This document shows, piece after piece, positions 8,765-10,274 of a stretch of DNA of 10,274 bases. The notes beneath the pieces were generated by a model. The model was not told the DNA's origin, did no database searches, and saw nothing but the letters and a program-made list of their open reading frames with translations. The stretch is taken from positions 1 to 10,274 of the forward strand of contig MU634772.1 of NCBI GenBank assembly GCA_026770595.1, given 5' to 3'. The first letter of the stretch is position 1. Every line of letters starts with the position of its first letter. Made by a program: the position numbers and the translations under genes. Origin of the DNA: Ochromonadaceae sp. CCMP2298 (lineage: Eukaryota > Sar > Synurophyceae > Ochromonadales > Ochromonadaceae).

Positions 8765-9639
8765 TTGTCCACTAACGCTGGGTTAAATCGCTACGAATCG
8801 ATGAGTTCAATGTCGAGACGGAGTTGGCTCTTGCAGACTGGGTTGCGTGGAGAAGCGGTCAAAATTGATTTAAAACGACCTAACCTCACAATCACTCATT
8901 ACCCACAGATTTATATTATCTATTACACTATCCGAATGTGCAATTCACCAATTACTCTACTAAATTTATAATATAAATCTATATAAATCTATTTTAGATG
9001 AGCTATTGAAGGATTACTACTAACAAATTACCATGCATTGGCACTTTGTTTTCGTACAGTAGTGTACGGATAGCAGGCCGCGCGCCTTCACCCTTTGCCG
9101 CTAAAGTACCTGCCTAACAAAAATGCACGCCTACATGAACGATATCCCCAATATGCTATTAATTGTTTTTTGCCCCCGAGTGGGCGCACCCCTGGATTTC
9201 GAAAGGGGGGATGGACCATCCGTTTTGAAGTTTTGTTTTGGGCGAGGATGAAATTCTTCCCCCAAGGCCCGAAAGGCTAAAATTTGGTCGGTTGCGGCCC
9301 ATTTGGCAAAGAGCCGCCCGAATTAGAAAAAAGCCGCCTTTTTGATAAACTATTTGGGCGTCGATAATAAGGTTTTATGAACATTTTGCGCCTATTGCAT
9401 TTATCAAAAAGACGTTTTTATCGTAATCGGGCGGCAAATCAAATCAATATGCAAAATTTCGCCCTTTTTGCCAAGATCTCGCAGTTGATATGACGCGGAT
9501 GAAATAGAGCTGACGCCCGGCTCTCTGCTCTTCTCTGTGCCGCTTCTCCGCACAACCCAGCCAGCAAGATCCAACTCCGTCTCGACATTGATCTCATCGA
9601 TTCTTCGTAGCGATTTAGCCCAGCGTTTGTGGGAAGCAA
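8765..9639. mobile_element. Element bounded by ~95-100 bp inverted repeats
   Basis: Positions 8765-8859 match the reverse complement of 9539-9639 at roughly 80-85% identity by eye, with a 3-bp and a few other gaps. The shared core reads AACGCTGGG(T/C)TAAATCGCTACGA and TCAATGTCGAGACGGAGTTGG. The roughly 680-bp interior is AT-richer than its surroundings, has no convincing coding sequence, and contains a nested foldback (9303-9474). This is what a non-autonomous DNA transposon or foldback element looks like. No target-site duplication is obvious at the ends, and the outer limits are approximate. Two insertions of the same dispersed repeat in opposite orientation is the alternative. Confidence 0.55.
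9303..9474. repeat. Nested imperfect foldback
   Basis: Three blocks pair in nested order: TTGGCAAAG (9303) with CTTTTTGCCAA (9464-9474), GCCGCCCGAATTA (9313-9325) with TAATCGGGCGGC (9424-9435), and TTTTTGATAAA (9339-9349) with TTTATCAAAAA (9400-9410, perfect 11 bp). The right arm carries an insertion of about 30 nt between the outer two blocks. Confidence 0.75.
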
Positions 9640-9681
9640 CAGATTTTCAGCTCCAGCGCAGACCCTCTCTCTCTCTCAGCC

Positions 9682-10050
9682 ATGGCGAGTGTTGCACAAG
9701 TAGCGAACGGACTCGCAACGAAAAAGAGGTAATGGCGCAGAGCCTTTCGTTGCTCACCGCCAAATTCCTTCTTACCGCCACCGCGAATGATTCCTCACCG
9801 CAGGCTGCGCAGGGAGGCGCGCATCCGCGAGAACTATGACCGCATCTCCGCCTCGCTGCTGGTGAACGACTCCAAGGCCACCAAGAACCCCACCCGCAAC
9901 ATCCCCGATTTACCAGGTACGCATACAGCGAATAAACAAACCCATCGTGTTAAATTAACCCATCTCTGTTTCACACCAGGGTTCGCGAGCCTGAGTACGA
10001 CGGAGGTGAAGCGAGACACCAAGGAGATCACCAAGAACTCTGCGTACATG
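9682..10050 (+). CDS. Unrecognised protein, first three exons (3'-truncated)
   Basis: Exons 9682-9728, 9804-9916 and 9980-10050 join in frame through introns of 75 and 63 nt (phases 2 and 1). The third exon ends at a GTAGGT donor (10051), so the gene continues past the window. The start ATG sits in GCCATGGCG after a CT-rich leader. The 77 residues seen start MASVAQVANGLATKKRLRRE, continue with a charged probable helix (ARIRENYDRISASLLVND), then NPTRNIPDLPG, then TTEVKRDTKEITKNSAYM. There is no signal peptide or membrane segment. Frame continuity over two splices and protein-like composition support a real gene. I do not recognise the family. Confidence 0.7.
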
Positions 10051-10274
10051 GTAGGTGCCTGTGCCTGTGCCTGTGCTGCCTGTGCTGTGCTGCTCTGCTG
10101 TTACACAACAATGATCCCAAAGATCTCTTTGAGTCACTCTATTTGCTGAGCCTTTCTGGCCAACCCCCAACCCCCAACCCCCCCTTCCCCCCACCCAACG
10201 CTCCACCCTTAATGACCCATACCCCTCCCCTGCCCATCCACCATCCGCCTGTTTCTTTATTTCTAACACATCTA
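10051..10274 (+). other. Start of intron 3 of the unrecognised gene
   Basis: After the donor at 10051 no acceptor followed by a sustained frame is visible. The final bases contain TTTCTAACA, a branch-site-like motif, so the acceptor may lie just beyond the window. The intron begins with TGTGCC repeats and includes a C-rich tract. Confidence 0.5.
10159..10186. repeat. CCCCCAA repeats, telomere-like composition
   Basis: Units of CCCCCAA repeat about three times and run into a C7 stretch. The complementary strand, GGGGGTT repeats, could form a G-quadruplex. The tract lies inside an intron, so it is not evidence for a chromosome end. Confidence 0.7.

Noticed and set aside
8762-8971. Small plus-strand gene starting MLSTNAGLNRY
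   Set aside because: It lies within the repeat arm and runs into AT-rich, non-protein-like sequence; reported as part of the repeat only.
9053-9068. CGTACA-GTAG-TGTACG hairpin
   Set aside because: Only 6 bp of stem, expected by chance in 10 kb.
9095-9280. Frame of 61 codons inside the inverted-repeat element
   Set aside because: No recognisable motif, no start context or homologue that I know; not enough to call a transposase remnant.

Overview
This window is nuclear DNA from a eukaryote with compact, intron-bearing genes. Introns are about 70-200 nt, begin GT and end AG, and several carry CTAAC or TACTAAC branch-site-like motifs. Two genes carry N-terminal secretory signal peptides on enzymes that normally have none: ArgC of arginine synthesis and a UMP-CMP kinase. 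The kinase presequence looks like the bipartite signal-plus-transit type, with Phe directly after the likely signal-peptide cleavage point. That pattern is typical of algae with a red-algal-derived complex plastid, such as stramenopiles or haptophytes. The lineage is an inference; no rRNA or plastid marker is present.

Layout, left to right. (1) 1-143: ATGTAT microsatellite. (2) 299-1374, minus: DPH5 diphthine synthase, two exons. (3) 1882-3189, minus: membrane-anchored protein resembling family-25 glycosyltransferases, with Gly/Ser/Asn-rich insertions. (4) 3375-3791, minus: small membrane-anchored protein with a BAG-like C-terminal domain. (5) 3792-4218: divergent promoter region holding a perfect 36-bp inverted repeat with a 12-nt loop. 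(6) 4219-5066, plus: UMP-CMP kinase, two exons. (7) 5224-5239: palindromic two-way poly(A) signal between convergent genes. (8) 5344-7176, minus: ArgC, six exons, introns loaded with simple repeats. (9) 7559-8164, plus: ribosomal protein eS24, three exons. (10) 8165-8764: non-coding, G-rich. (11) 8765-9639: element bounded by about 95-100 bp inverted repeats, with a nested foldback. (12) 9682 onward, plus: first three exons of an unrecognised gene that runs off the window.

The genes are unrelated housekeeping functions: translation (DPH5, eS24), nucleotide and arginine metabolism (kinase, ArgC), glycosylation and chaperone binding (GT25-like, BAG-like). No operon-like logic links them. Points that deserve a second look are the perfect hairpin between two divergent genes, the ArgC first intron that is open in frame and reads like a transit peptide, the bidirectional poly(A) palindrome, and the inverted-repeat element that ends 42 bp before the last gene.
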